Positions 6,830 through 14,255 of a stretch of 18,331 nt of DNA are shown here, in pieces. The stretch's first letter is position 1; every line of letters starts with the position of its first letter. The stretch is taken from NCBI GenBank assembly GCA_900540005.1, contig UQEM01000041.1, forward strand, positions 1 to 18,331, read 5' to 3'. A program made the position numbers and the translations under genes. The notes under the pieces are model-generated. The model saw nothing but the letters and a program-made list of their open reading frames with translations, had not been told where the DNA came from and did not search any database. The stretch is from an uncultured Ruminococcus sp. (GTDB taxonomy: Bacteria > Bacillota > Clostridia > Oscillospirales > Ruminococcaceae).

Positions 6830-8767
6830 ATGGGTTTAACTTTGACTGAAAAAATTCTCAAGGCACACCTTGTTGACGGTGAATATGTCAAGGGTCAGGA
6901 AATCGGTATCCGTATCGACCAGACTCTTACTCAGGACGCAACAGGTACAATGGCTTATCTGGAATTCGAGGCTATCGGTGTTCCGCGTGTAAAGACAGAG
7001 CGCTCTGTCGCTTACATAGATCACAATACTCTCCAGAACGGCTTTGAAAATGCCGACGACCACCGCTTTATAGGCAGTGTTGCCAAAAAGCATGGTATAT
7101 ACTTCTCACGTCCCGGCAACGGAATCTGTCATCAGGTTCATCTGGAGCGTTTCGGTATTCCCGGAAAGACTCTTATCGGTTCTGACAGCCATACCCCCAC
7201 AGGCGGCGGTATTGGTATGATCGCGATCGGAGCAGGCGGACTTGACGTAGCTGTTGCAATGGGCGGCGGCGCATACTACATCACCTGCCCGAAGGTTGTT
7301 AAGGTAGAGCTTACCGGCAAGCTTCAGCCGTGGGTAGCTGCAAAAGATGTTATCCTTGAAGTTCTCAAGAGAATGTCTGTTAAGGGCGGCGTAGGAAAGG
7401 TTATTGAGTACTGCGGCGAAGGTGTCAAGACACTTTCAGTTCCCGAAAGAGCTACTATTACAAATATGGGAGCAGAGCTTGGTGCTACTACATCTATCTT
7501 CCCGTCAGATGAAATCACAAGACAGTTCCTCAAGGCTCAGCAACGTGAAGAAGTGTGGACTCCTCTTTCTGCTGATGAAGATGCAGTTTACGATGAGGAG
7601 CTTAAAATAAACCTCAGCGAGCTCGTTCCTCTTGCAGCTTGTCCTCATTCACCCGATAACGTAAAAAGTGTTGCGGAGATTGGTAAGCTCAAAGTAGATC
7701 AGGTTTGTATCGGTTCATGTACAAATTCATCGCTCCTTGATATGCTCAAAGTAGCATACATATTAAAAGGCAAGACTGTTGACCCGAGCGTTTCACTTGC
7801 AATTGCTCCCGGTTCAAAGCAGGTTCTCAATATGCTTGCGCAGAACGGGGCGCTTTCCGATCTTATCGAGGCAGGAGCAAGAATCCTTGAAAGTGCCTGC
7901 GGTCCGTGTATCGGTATGGGTCAGTCACCTAACTCAAAGGGTATTTCACTCCGTACATTCAACAGAAACTTCGAGGGCCGTTCGGGAACAAAGGACGGAC
8001 AGATCTACCTTGTATCGCCTGAAATGGCAGCAGCTTCTGCGCTTACGGGATATCTTACTGATCCGAGAGAGCTTGGCGATATGCCGGAGTTTAAGCTTCC
8101 TGAGATCTTCACAGTCAATGACAATATGATCGTTCCTCCTGCATCAGAAGAGGAAATGGACAGCGTAGAAATTCTTCGCGGTCCCAACATAAAGCCATAT
8201 CCTGAGACAGCGCCGCTTCTTGAGACAATAGATGCTCCTGTTTCCCTCAAGGTTGGTGACAACATCACAACAGACCACATTATGCCGGCAGGTGCGAAGA
8301 TCCTTCCTCTTCGTTCAAATATTCCGAAAATCTCGCAGTTCTGCTTTAGCGTTTGTGACGAGAGTTTCCCGACAAGAGCTAAGGAACTTGGAAAGAGCAT
8401 TATTGTTGGCGGTTCAAATTACGGACAGGGTTCGTCTCGTGAACACGCTGCACTTGCACCGCTTTATCTTGGAGTAAAGGCTGTTCTTGTTAAGTCTTTT
8501 GCTCGTATTCACAGGGCAAACCTTGTAAATGCAGGTATTCTTCCGCTTACATTTGTAAACGAGTCAGATTACGATAAGATAAATCAGGGAGACGAGCTTG
8601 TAATTGCTGATGTCAGAAAGTCTGTTTCAGAAGGCAAGGCAGAACTTACGGTTCTCGATAAAACCAACGGTGCAGAAATTCCTGTACTTTGCGAGCTTTC
8701 AGGTCGTATGAAGGACATCATGCTTGCAGGCGGACTTCTTGATTTCACAAGAGAGAACATGAAGTGA
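6830..8767 (+). CDS. acn: Aconitate hydratase, short 'Aquifex-type' (EC 4.2.1.3)
   Basis: It isomerises citrate to isocitrate through cis-aconitate in the cytoplasm. The 645-residue length fits the short aconitase class rather than the about 890-residue AcnA. All three [4Fe-4S] ligands are present: Cys297 in GSCTNSS, and Cys357 and Cys360 in ACGPC. IGSDSHTPTGGG (116-127) and the swivel-domain active-site GSSREH (534-539) are also intact. The start at 6830 is chosen because GAAAGGA lies 9 nt upstream and the consensus promoter ends only 31 bp before it; longer frames would begin inside the promoter. With icd downstream it forms the oxidative TCA branch to 2-oxoglutarate. A homoaconitase or isopropylmalate isomerase role is less likely, since those enzymes are about 420 residues or two-subunit. 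Confidence 0.94.
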   Translation: MGLTLTEKILKAHLVDGEYVKGQEIGIRIDQTLTQDATGTMAYLEFEAIGVPRVKTERSVAYIDHNTLQNGFENADDHRFIGSVAKKHGIYFSRPGNGICHQVHLERFGIPGKTLIGSDSHTPTGGGIGMIAIGAGGLDVAVAMGGGAYYITCPKVVKVELTGKLQPWVAAKDVILEVLKRMSVKGGVGKVIEYCGEGVKTLSVPERATITNMGAELGATTSIFPSDEITRQFLKAQQREEVWTPLSADEDAVYDEELKINLSELVPLAACPHSPDNVKSVAEIGKLKVDQVCIGSCTNSSLLDMLKVAYILKGKTVDPSVSLAIAPGSKQVLNMLAQNGALSDLIEAGARILESACGPCIGMGQSPNSKGISLRTFNRNFEGRSGTKDGQIYLVSPEMAAASALTGYLTDPRELGDMPEFKLPEIFTVNDNMIVPPASEEEMDSVEILRGPNIKPYPETAPLLETIDAPVSLKVGDNITTDHIMPAGAKILPLRSNIPKISQFCFSVCDESFPTRAKELGKSIIVGGSNYGQGSSREHAALAPLYLGVKAVLVKSFARIHRANLVNAGILPLTFVNESDYDKINQGDELVIADVRKSVSEGKAELTVLDKTNGAEIPVLCELSGRMKDIMLAGGLLDFTRENMK

Positions 8768-8807
8768 TTCTTCAGAGTTTATAACTATTAATAACGAAGG
8801 GGGCAGA

Positions 8808-9215
8808 TTGGAATTTGACAGAAGGGGGATAATACTGCTGTTGTTCTTTCTGCTCTTTTTTGGTAGATGAATATGTGGAAGATAGGGGACATTTTCAAAG
8901 ATATTGTTGATGATTACAGTATCAGTGAACAGCGTATGGAGGCAATGATTACGGGTACAGAAGTCGAAGAGGAGCAAGTTTCTGGATTATGCTGCTGCCT
9001 CAGATTATCGGATTTGTATGCGGACTTGCTTTTGCAAGATTTTTTCACCTTGATGGCTCGGCATATATACCGATTGGAGCAATATTTGCTTTGATAATCG
9101 GTACATATAAGAGTGTATCATATGATAAATTTCACTTGTACCTGCAATTGTCAGAAACATCATACTTATGCCTATATTCTGCGCAATGCTTTGGCTTGCA
9201 GGTATAGGAAAATAA
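8808..9215 (+). pseudogene. Frameshifted remnant of a small membrane-protein gene
   Basis: Three consecutive frames together read like one small integral membrane protein. Frame A (TTG 8808 to TGA 8870) gives MEFDRRGIILLLFFLLFFGR, a possible membrane helix. Frame B (from about 8867) gives MNMWKIGDIFKDIVDDYSIS and an acidic stretch. Frame C (about 8971-9129) gives SFWIMLLPQIIGFVCGLAFA followed by a second helix near IPIGAIFALIIG. Frame D (9129-9215) gives ISLVPAIVRNII, LMPIFCAMLWLAGIGK and a stop. Each step equals loss of one base, so two or three single-base deletions would be needed. The continuation of B past about 8971 and of C past about 9129 loses hydrophobic character, which supports real shifts. 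I do not recognise the family. Indel errors in the assembly are an alternative. The region lies within the acn-icd-rex unit. Confidence 0.55.
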
Positions 9216-9233
9216 CACAGGAGGTAAATGCCA

Positions 9234-10445
9234 ATGGCAAAGATTACAATGAAAACGCCGCTCGTTGAAATGGACGGCGACGAGATGACCCGAGTTCTGT
9301 GGAAATGGATCAAGGAAACTCTCCTTGAACCCTATGTTGAACTCAACACAGAATACTACGATCTTGGACTCGAACACAGAGACGCTACCAAAGATCAGGT
9401 TACTATTGACTCGGCTGAGGCTACAAAGAAGTACGGAGTTGCTGTAAAGTGCGCAACTATTACTCCTAACGCAGCAAGAATGCCTGAGTATAATCTGTCA
9501 CAAATGTGGAAGTCTCCTAACGGAACAATTCGTGCCGCACTCGACGGAACTGTATTCAGAACGCCGATTATCGTTAAGGGAATCGAGCCTTATATCCCTA
9601 CATGGACAAAGCCGATTACAATTGCTCGTCATGCTTACGGAGATGTTTACAAGAACACAGAAATGCGCGTGAACAAGGGCAGCAAGGCTGAACTGGTCGT
9701 AACAGATGAGAATGGCAACGAAACAAGAGAACTTATCCATGATTTCCAGAAGTGTGACGGTATCATTCAGGGACTCCACAACCTCGATGATTCAATTTCA
9801 GGATTCGCAAGAGCTTGTCTTAATTACGGTCTTGACTTAAAGCAGGACGTTTGGTTTGCAACAAAGGATACTATTTCCAAGAAGTACGACCACAGATTCA
9901 AGGATATTTTTGCAGAAATTTATGAAAACGAGTACAAGGAGAAATACGAAGCACTCGGAATCGAGTATTTCTACACCCTTATCGATGATGCAGTAGCAAG
10001 AGTTATCCGTTCAAACGGCGGCTACATCTGGGCTTGCAAGAACTATGATGGTGACGTTATGTCCGATATGGTGTCTACAGCTTACGGAAGCCTCGCAATG
10101 ATGACCTCTGTTCTTGTTTCTCCCGACGGTCTTTATGAGTATGAAGCTGCACATGGAACTGTTCAGCGTCACTATTACAAATACCTCAAGGGCGAAGAAA
10201 CATCAACAAACTCTGTTGCAACGATTTTTGCTTGGAGCGGAGCACTCAGAAAGAGAGGAGAACTTGACGGAACTCCTGAGCTTTGCGACTTTGCTGATAA
10301 GCTTGAAAAGGCGACTATTCAGACCATTGAGGACGGTGTAATGACAGGTGACCTCTATCTCATCTCAAAGCTTGAGAATAAGAGAAAGGTTGATTCAAAG
10401 ACATTCCTTGATGAGATCAGAAACAGACTTGATAAATTAATGTAA
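9234..10445 (+). CDS. icd: NADP-dependent isocitrate dehydrogenase, eukaryotic-type subfamily (EC 1.1.1.42)
   Basis: It oxidises isocitrate to 2-oxoglutarate and CO2 with NADP. The 403-residue protein belongs to the dimeric subfamily that includes human IDH1, not the E. coli Icd type. It opens with [20 protein letters not shown]. Substrate-binding SPNGTIR (94-100) and R109 are present, as are catalytic Tyr139 and Lys212, metal ligands D252, D275 and D279 (NYDGDVMSD), and HGTVQRHY (308-315-region). The Arg-His pair in that last motif contacts the NADP 2'-phosphate in IDH1, supporting NADP use. An ATG at 9228 is only 3 nt from AGGAGG (9219-9224); the ATG at 9234 is 9 nt away and is preferred. 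Product 2-oxoglutarate would feed glutamate synthesis. Confidence 0.95.
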   Translation: MAKITMKTPLVEMDGDEMTRVLWKWIKETLLEPYVELNTEYYDLGLEHRDATKDQVTIDSAEATKKYGVAVKCATITPNAARMPEYNLSQMWKSPNGTIRAALDGTVFRTPIIVKGIEPYIPTWTKPITIARHAYGDVYKNTEMRVNKGSKAELVVTDENGNETRELIHDFQKCDGIIQGLHNLDDSISGFARACLNYGLDLKQDVWFATKDTISKKYDHRFKDIFAEIYENEYKEKYEALGIEYFYTLIDDAVARVIRSNGGYIWACKNYDGDVMSDMVSTAYGSLAMMTSVLVSPDGLYEYEAAHGTVQRHYYKYLKGEETSTNSVATIFAWSGALRKRGELDGTPELCDFADKLEKATIQTIEDGVMTGDLYLISKLENKRKVDSKTFLDEIRNRLDKLM

Positions 10446-10465
10446 TTTACAAGGAGAAGACATAT

Positions 10466-11113
10466 ATGTCAAAGAACTCAATTTCAAATTCTGTAATCAG
10501 GAGACTGCCAAGATATCACCGCTTTTTGGGCGATCTCGAAAAAAATGGCTATGTTCGCATTTCTTCAAGAGAACTTTCTGAGAAAATGGGACTTACCGCT
10601 TCACAGATAAGGCAGGATTTCAATTGTTTCGGAGAGTTCGGACAGCAAGGGTACGGCTATAATGTGAGCGATCTAAGGAAAGAGATCGGGAAAATACTCG
10701 GGCTTGACAAGCAGACACCGATGATACTGCTTGGCGCCGGAAATCTTGGTACGGCAATAGCTTCACATCTTGATTTCCAAAGCAAAGGTTTTTTGCTGAT
10801 AGGAGCGTTTGATGTGAATCCGCAGCTTATTGGCAAGAAAATCGGTAAGGTGACGGTAAAAAATCTGTCCGAGCTTGAGCAATTTTGTAAGGAGAATTCT
10901 CCTGTTGCTGCTATCCTTTGCGTTCCTACGGCTGCGGCTGCAAAAATGACTGAAGTTCTCATAGATTACGGGATAAAGGCATTTTGGAACTTTACACATT
11001 ACGACATAAAAATTAATCACGAAAATGTGACTGTAGAAAATGTGCATCTAGGTGACAGCCTTACCACGCTTTCCTATGGGATAAACAGTATTGAGAATAA
11101 TGAGGACATATAA
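10466..11113 (+). CDS. rex: Redox-sensing transcriptional repressor Rex
   Basis: Rex is a dimeric repressor that leaves its operators when NADH is high. It has 215 residues, normal for the family. A winged helix occupies about 10-65, with ASQIRQDFNCFGEFGQQGYGY at the recognition helix and wing. The C-terminal Rossmann domain starts at ILLGAGNLGTAIASH (GxGxxG at 90-95), followed by the Rex-typical GAFDVNP. ATG at 10466 follows AAGGAG. It lies 20 bp after icd and is probably co-transcribed with it. Rex-like operators lie downstream in front of fumC, so its likely local targets are the fumC-hdr-flx genes and perhaps its own operon. Confidence 0.96.
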   Translation: MSKNSISNSVIRRLPRYHRFLGDLEKNGYVRISSRELSEKMGLTASQIRQDFNCFGEFGQQGYGYNVSDLRKEIGKILGLDKQTPMILLGAGNLGTAIASHLDFQSKGFLLIGAFDVNPQLIGKKIGKVTVKNLSELEQFCKENSPVAAILCVPTAAAAKMTEVLIDYGIKAFWNFTHYDIKINHENVTVENVHLGDSLTTLSYGINSIENNEDI

Positions 11114-11135
11114 GCTTCTGAATTAAAAATACTCA

Positions 11136-11168
11136 CTGCAAAACGGCAAATCAACGGCTGTTTTGCAG
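11136..11168 (+). terminator. Stem-loop after rex, possible transcription terminator
   Basis: CTGCAAAAC (11136-11144) pairs perfectly with GTTTTGCAG (11160-11168); one mismatch and two further pairs can extend the stem inward. It starts 23 bp after the rex stop. There is no run of T downstream, so it is either a weak terminator or an mRNA 3'-end stabiliser. Confidence 0.45.
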
Positions 11169-11188
11169 CGATAATTACCGAAAAAAGA

Positions 11189-11227
11189 ATGTGAAAAAAT
11201 TGTCAATGATATCTATCTTTATATAAC
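11189..11227 (+). promoter_or_regulatory. Promoter overlapped by a Rex-operator-like sequence
   Basis: ATGTGAA-AAAA-TTGTCAA (11189-11206) matches 11 of 14 defined positions of the Rex operator TTGTGAANNNNTTCACAA with correct 4-bp spacing. Its right half contains the -35 box TTGTCA (11200-11205) of a possible promoter whose -10 is TATAAC (11222-11227), 16 bp away. Bound Rex would block this promoter. Transcription would start near 11234 and reach fumC after about 435 nt. A 7-bp stem-loop (AAGCATA/TATGCTT, 11231-11248) lies at the predicted start of the RNA. Confidence 0.4.
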
Positions 11228-11512
11228 TATAAGCATAATTATATGCTTTCTTATATATGAGGTTTCAGTTGGGTAACTTTTTACAGTTTGTGGATTTTTC
11301 TCAAATATATACCGATGCATTGTCTGAGCTTTAGATAAATGTAAGTTATTTCCACTTTGATTTGCAGGAATTGACGTTTGTTTAGCTTGGTTATTTTTGG
11401 AAAATCACGAGAAATCGCTCAAATTTGATGAGGCGCAGAGAAAATCAGCATTGAAACTATTCAGTCAGATATAATAATAAAGTTGTCATATTTATTTCGC
11501 ATTATCGCATTA
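11228..11512. other. Intergenic stretch with no recognised gene
   Basis: This AT-rich segment between rex and the fumC promoter holds no convincing gene. A 25-codon ATG frame at 11257-11334 (ending in DALSEL) lacks a ribosome binding site. TCAAATTTGA near 11429 is a short palindrome. I recognise no riboswitch class. If the upstream promoter works, this is the 5' leader of fumC mRNA or a separate small RNA. Confidence 0.4.
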
Positions 11513-11530
11513 TTGTTAATATTATATCAA
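11513..11530. promoter_or_regulatory. Rex-operator-like site upstream of the fumC promoter
   Basis: TTGTTAA-TATT-ATATCAA matches 12 of 14 defined positions of the clostridial Rex operator TTGTTAANNNNTTAACAA, with a perfect left half and correct spacing. Its centre is about 74 bp upstream of the predicted fumC transcription start. An overlapping inverted repeat, AATATC-N8-GATATT (11529-11548), continues toward the -35 box. AT-rich sequence raises the chance of a random match. Confidence 0.42.
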
Positions 11531-11560
11531 TATCCGAATACCGATATTCTTAAATCACAT

Positions 11561-11589
11561 TTGAAATTATTTCGGGTTACTGGTATACT
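11561..11589 (+). promoter_or_regulatory. Sigma-A promoter of the fumC-hdr-flx operon
   Basis: TTGAAA (11561-11566) and TATACT (11584-11589) are separated by 17 bp, and the TGG just before the -10 makes an extended -10 element. Transcription should start near 11596, giving a leader of about 73 nt. Confidence 0.7.
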
Positions 11590-11621
11590 ATTAAGTGTAT
11601 AAAAGTACATACGCTTAGAAA

Positions 11622-11641
11622 CAGAAGCCTTTCGGCTTTTG
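11622..11641 (+). other. Short hairpin in the fumC 5' leader
   Basis: CAGAAGCC (11622-11629) pairs with GGCTTTTG (11634-11641), including one G-U pair, around a 4-nt loop. It stands between the predicted transcription start and the GGGAG ribosome binding site (about 11655). No T-run follows, so it looks like an mRNA-stabilising or translation-modulating hairpin rather than an attenuator. Confidence 0.4.
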
Positions 11642-11668
11642 AAAAAATAATTCTGGGAGTGAATTTCA

Positions 11669-13045
11669 ATGGAATACCGTATCGAACATGATTCAATGGG
11701 CGAGGTAAAAGTGCCTGCTGACAAATATTGGGCAGCACAGACCGAAAGAAGCCATGAGAATTTCCCAATAGGTGTCGGCATCGAGACTATGCCGCGTGAA
11801 ATAACTCATGCCTTCGGTATCCTCAAGAAAGCTGCTGCTATGGCTAACCATGCCGTAAAGCCCGAGAGAATGACAGACGAGAAACTTGCTGCTATTTCAC
11901 AGGCTTGTGACGAGGTTATCAGCGGAGCGCTCAATGAGCATTTTCCTCTTGTAGTTTGGCAGACCGGAAGCGGTACTCAGTCAAACATGAACGCAAACGA
12001 GGTAATTGCAAACAGAGCTAATGAAATAGCAGGTTCAAAGCTTCTCCACCCGAATGATGATATCAACATGAGTCAGTCTTCAAACGACACTTTCCCGACA
12101 GCAATGCACATCGCTGCTGTTATTGCGATCGAGGATAAGGTAGTTCCCGCAATTGACGTTCTTGTTGAGACTTTCAAGAGACTTGAAGCTGAGAATGAAG
12201 GCATCGTAAAGAGCGGCCGTACACATCTTCAGGACGCTACACCTATTAAGTTTACGCAGGAGATTAGCGGCTGGAGATCCTCTCTTGAAAAGGATAAGAA
12301 GATGCTCCTCACTGCTGTCAAGGAGTTAAAGGAGCTTGCACTCGGCGGAACTGCTGTTGGTACAGGTCTTAACGCTCCGGCAGGATTTGCTGAAAAGGCT
12401 GCTGAAGCTGTCAGCGAGCTTACAGGCAAGAGCTTTATTACAGCTCCTAACAAGTTCCACTCGCTCACTTCCAAGGATGAAATCGTATTTGCTCACGGAG
12501 CACTCAAGGCTCTCGCTGCTGACATGATGAAGATTGCAAACGATGTAAGATGGCTTGCTTCCGGCCCGCGTGACGGACTCGGCGAAATATTTATTCCCGA
12601 AAACGAACCCGGTTCTTCGATCATGCCCGGTAAGGTAAATCCGACTCAGTGCGAACAGGTAACAATGGTTGCAGTTCAGGTAATCGGTAATGATGTAGCT
12701 GTAGGCATGGCTGCTTCACAGGGTAACTTTGAACTCAATGTTTTCATGCCCGTATGTGCTTATAATTTCCTCCAGTCAGCAAGACTTCTGGCTGAATCGA
12801 TAATTTCGTTCAACAACAACTGCGCAGTCGGCATTAGAGCAAACAAGGAAAAGATGCACTTCAATCTCCATAACTCTCTCATGCTTGTTACAGCTCTTAA
12901 TCCATATATCGGATATGAGAATGCTGCTAAAACTGCCAAGAAAGCGTTCAAGGACAATATCACTCTCAAGGAAGCTTGCGTACAGCTTGGATTCCTTACA
13001 GAAGAACGCTTTGACGAGGTTTTCCATCCCGAGGAAATGGTTTGA
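11669..13045 (+). CDS. fumC: Class II fumarate hydratase (EC 4.2.1.2)
   Basis: It interconverts fumarate and L-malate and is an oxygen-stable homotetramer without an iron-sulfur cluster. Its 458 residues are standard. Conserved blocks are QTGSGTQSNMN (98-108), HPNDDIN (127-133, the B site), SQSSNDTFPTAMH (135-147), SGRTHLQDATP (182-192, with the TH catalytic pair at 185-186) and the mobile loop GSSIMPGKVNP (315-325) with the catalytic serine. These features separate FumC from aspartase, argininosuccinate lyase and adenylosuccinate lyase, with aspartase the closest alternative. ATG at 11669 follows GGGAG. hdrB starts 24 bp after the stop with no terminator between, so fumC appears to head the hdr-flx transcript. 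Many gut Clostridia use the two-subunit class I enzyme instead. Confidence 0.94.
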   Translation: MEYRIEHDSMGEVKVPADKYWAAQTERSHENFPIGVGIETMPREITHAFGILKKAAAMANHAVKPERMTDEKLAAISQACDEVISGALNEHFPLVVWQTGSGTQSNMNANEVIANRANEIAGSKLLHPNDDINMSQSSNDTFPTAMHIAAVIAIEDKVVPAIDVLVETFKRLEAENEGIVKSGRTHLQDATPIKFTQEISGWRSSLEKDKKMLLTAVKELKELALGGTAVGTGLNAPAGFAEKAAEAVSELTGKSFITAPNKFHSLTSKDEIVFAHGALKALAADMMKIANDVRWLASGPRDGLGEIFIPENEPGSSIMPGKVNPTQCEQVTMVAVQVIGNDVAVGMAASQGNFELNVFMPVCAYNFLQSARLLAESIISFNNNCAVGIRANKEKMHFNLHNSLMLVTALNPYIGYENAAKTAKKAFKDNITLKEACVQLGFLTEERFDEVFHPEEMV

Positions 13046-13069
13046 TTAATTAAGGAAAGGAAGCGTACA

Positions 13070-13867
13070 ATGAATACGTTTACATACTATCCCGGCTGTA
13101 CGCTCAGAACGAAGGCTAAGGATCTTGACGCTTATGCAAGAGCGTCAGCCGAGGCCCTCGGTATTACTCTGGAAGAGCCTGCTGATTGGCAGTGCTGTGG
13201 AGGAGCATACACTACAGCCAAAGACGAGATCGCTACAAAGCTTTCTGCGGTAAGAGTACTCAATTCCGCAAAGGAAGCTGACAGACCACTTATCACAGTC
13301 TGTTCGGCTTGCCACAATGTAATCAAGCAGACAAATTACGATATTTCCCACGATGAGGAAATGGCTGCTAAGGTTAACAACTATATGAAGCTTGACGAGC
13401 CTTACAATGGTGAGACAACCGTTTACCATTATCTTGAAATGCTTCGTGATGTTGTCGGATTTGATGAGCTCAAGAAGAAGGTCGTTAATCCGCTCAAGGG
13501 CAAGAAAATTGCTGCTTATTACGGATGTCTGCTTCTTCGTCCTTCCAAGGCACTTGCTATGGACGACCCTGAGAATCCTACAATCATTGAGGACTTTATC
13601 AGAGCTATCGGCGGCACACCTGTTGTTTACGCTCAGAGAAACGAATGCTGCGGCGGATACATTACTCTTGAAGATAAGGCTCAGGCAGCAAAGAGAAGCG
13701 TAAAGATTATGGATTCCGCTAAGGATCAGGGTGCTGACATGGTTATCACCGCCTGCCCTCTGTGCCTTTACAACCTCAAGAAAAACTCAGGTTCTGATCT
13801 CCCCGTGTATTACTTTACGGAGCTTCTTGCAGAGGCTCTCGGCGTAAAGGAGGCAAATAATGAATAA
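13070..13867 (+). CDS. hdrB: Heterodisulfide reductase subunit B homologue (HdrB)
   Basis: In methanogens HdrB carries the two noncubane [4Fe-4S] clusters where a disulfide is reduced. This 265-residue protein keeps both CCG domains intact. The first has C10 (YPGC), C42-C43 (QCCGG) and C78/C81 (CSAC). The second has C153 (YYGC), C193-C194 (ECCGG) and C229/C232 (CPLC). All ligands expected for two clusters are present, so it should be a working reductase site and not a degenerate CCG protein. ATG at 13070 follows AAAGGAAG. It overlaps hdrC by 8 nt. Bacteria of this kind lack coenzymes M and B, so the natural thiol/disulfide partner is unknown. Confidence 0.92.
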   Translation: MNTFTYYPGCTLRTKAKDLDAYARASAEALGITLEEPADWQCCGGAYTTAKDEIATKLSAVRVLNSAKEADRPLITVCSACHNVIKQTNYDISHDEEMAAKVNNYMKLDEPYNGETTVYHYLEMLRDVVGFDELKKKVVNPLKGKKIAAYYGCLLLRPSKALAMDDPENPTIIEDFIRAIGGTPVVYAQRNECCGGYITLEDKAQAAKRSVKIMDSAKDQGADMVITACPLCLYNLKKNSGSDLPVYYFTELLAEALGVKEANNE

Positions 13868-14243
13868 TAATCTGAAGGAGCAAGTTCTTCGTTCAAGCGG
13901 AGTAAATGTTCTAAAGTGTATGCGCTGCGGTAAATGCTCAGGCACTTGTCCCTCCTACGATGAAATGGAATATCATCCTCACCAGTTCGTATACATGGTC
14001 GAGAGAGGTGATATAGAGACCCTGATGAATTCCAAGTCGATTTACAAATGTCTTACCTGCTTTGCCTGCGTTGACAGGTGTCCCAGAAACGTTGAACCGG
14101 CAAAGGTCGTGGAGGCTGTAAGACTTGCAGCTATAAGACAGCAGGGTAATAATCATCTTCTGCCCACACAGATCCCGGAAATGCTCGACGAAGATCTGCC
14201 TCAGCAGGCTATCGTTACAGCATTTAGAAAATATGCTAAGTAA
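13860..14243 (+). CDS. hdrC: Heterodisulfide reductase subunit C homologue (HdrC)
   Basis: This small electron-transfer subunit would connect HdrA to the HdrB active site. The 127-residue protein has two ferredoxin-type [4Fe-4S] motifs: C20, C23, C26, C30 (CMRCGKCSGTC) and C64, C67, C70, C74 (CLTCFACVDRC). The rest is helical, and no transmembrane segment is present, so this is the soluble HdrC type rather than the membrane DsrM/HdrE type. It is shorter than the methanogen proteins (roughly 180 residues). The start overlaps the hdrB end by 8 nt, with AAAGGAGG upstream, indicating translational coupling. hdrA follows after 12 bp. Confidence 0.92.
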   Translation: MNNNLKEQVLRSSGVNVLKCMRCGKCSGTCPSYDEMEYHPHQFVYMVERGDIETLMNSKSIYKCLTCFACVDRCPRNVEPAKVVEAVRLAAIRQQGNNHLLPTQIPEMLDEDLPQQAIVTAFRKYAK

Positions 14244-14255
14244 GGAGGGGAGAAT

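Noticed and set aside
8816..8833. TTGACA followed by GATAAT as a promoter downstream of acn
   Set aside because: The two boxes are only 6 bp apart, and no -10 lies at 16-18 bp.
9085..9112. A separate promoter for icd (TTGCTT, 16 bp, TAAGAG)
   Set aside because: Both hexamers match poorly and the site lies within the remnant gene; the consensus promoter at 6770 can serve icd.
8867..9207. Two overlapping independent small genes (frames starting at 8867 and 8989)
   Set aside because: Each frame keeps a plausible protein character for only part of its length and the hydrophobic parts join end to end across frames, so one broken gene explains them better.
11257..11334. A 25-aa micro-peptide gene between rex and fumC
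   Set aside because: It has an ATG and a stop but no ribosome binding site, and nothing recognisable in the peptide; a frame of this size is expected by chance.
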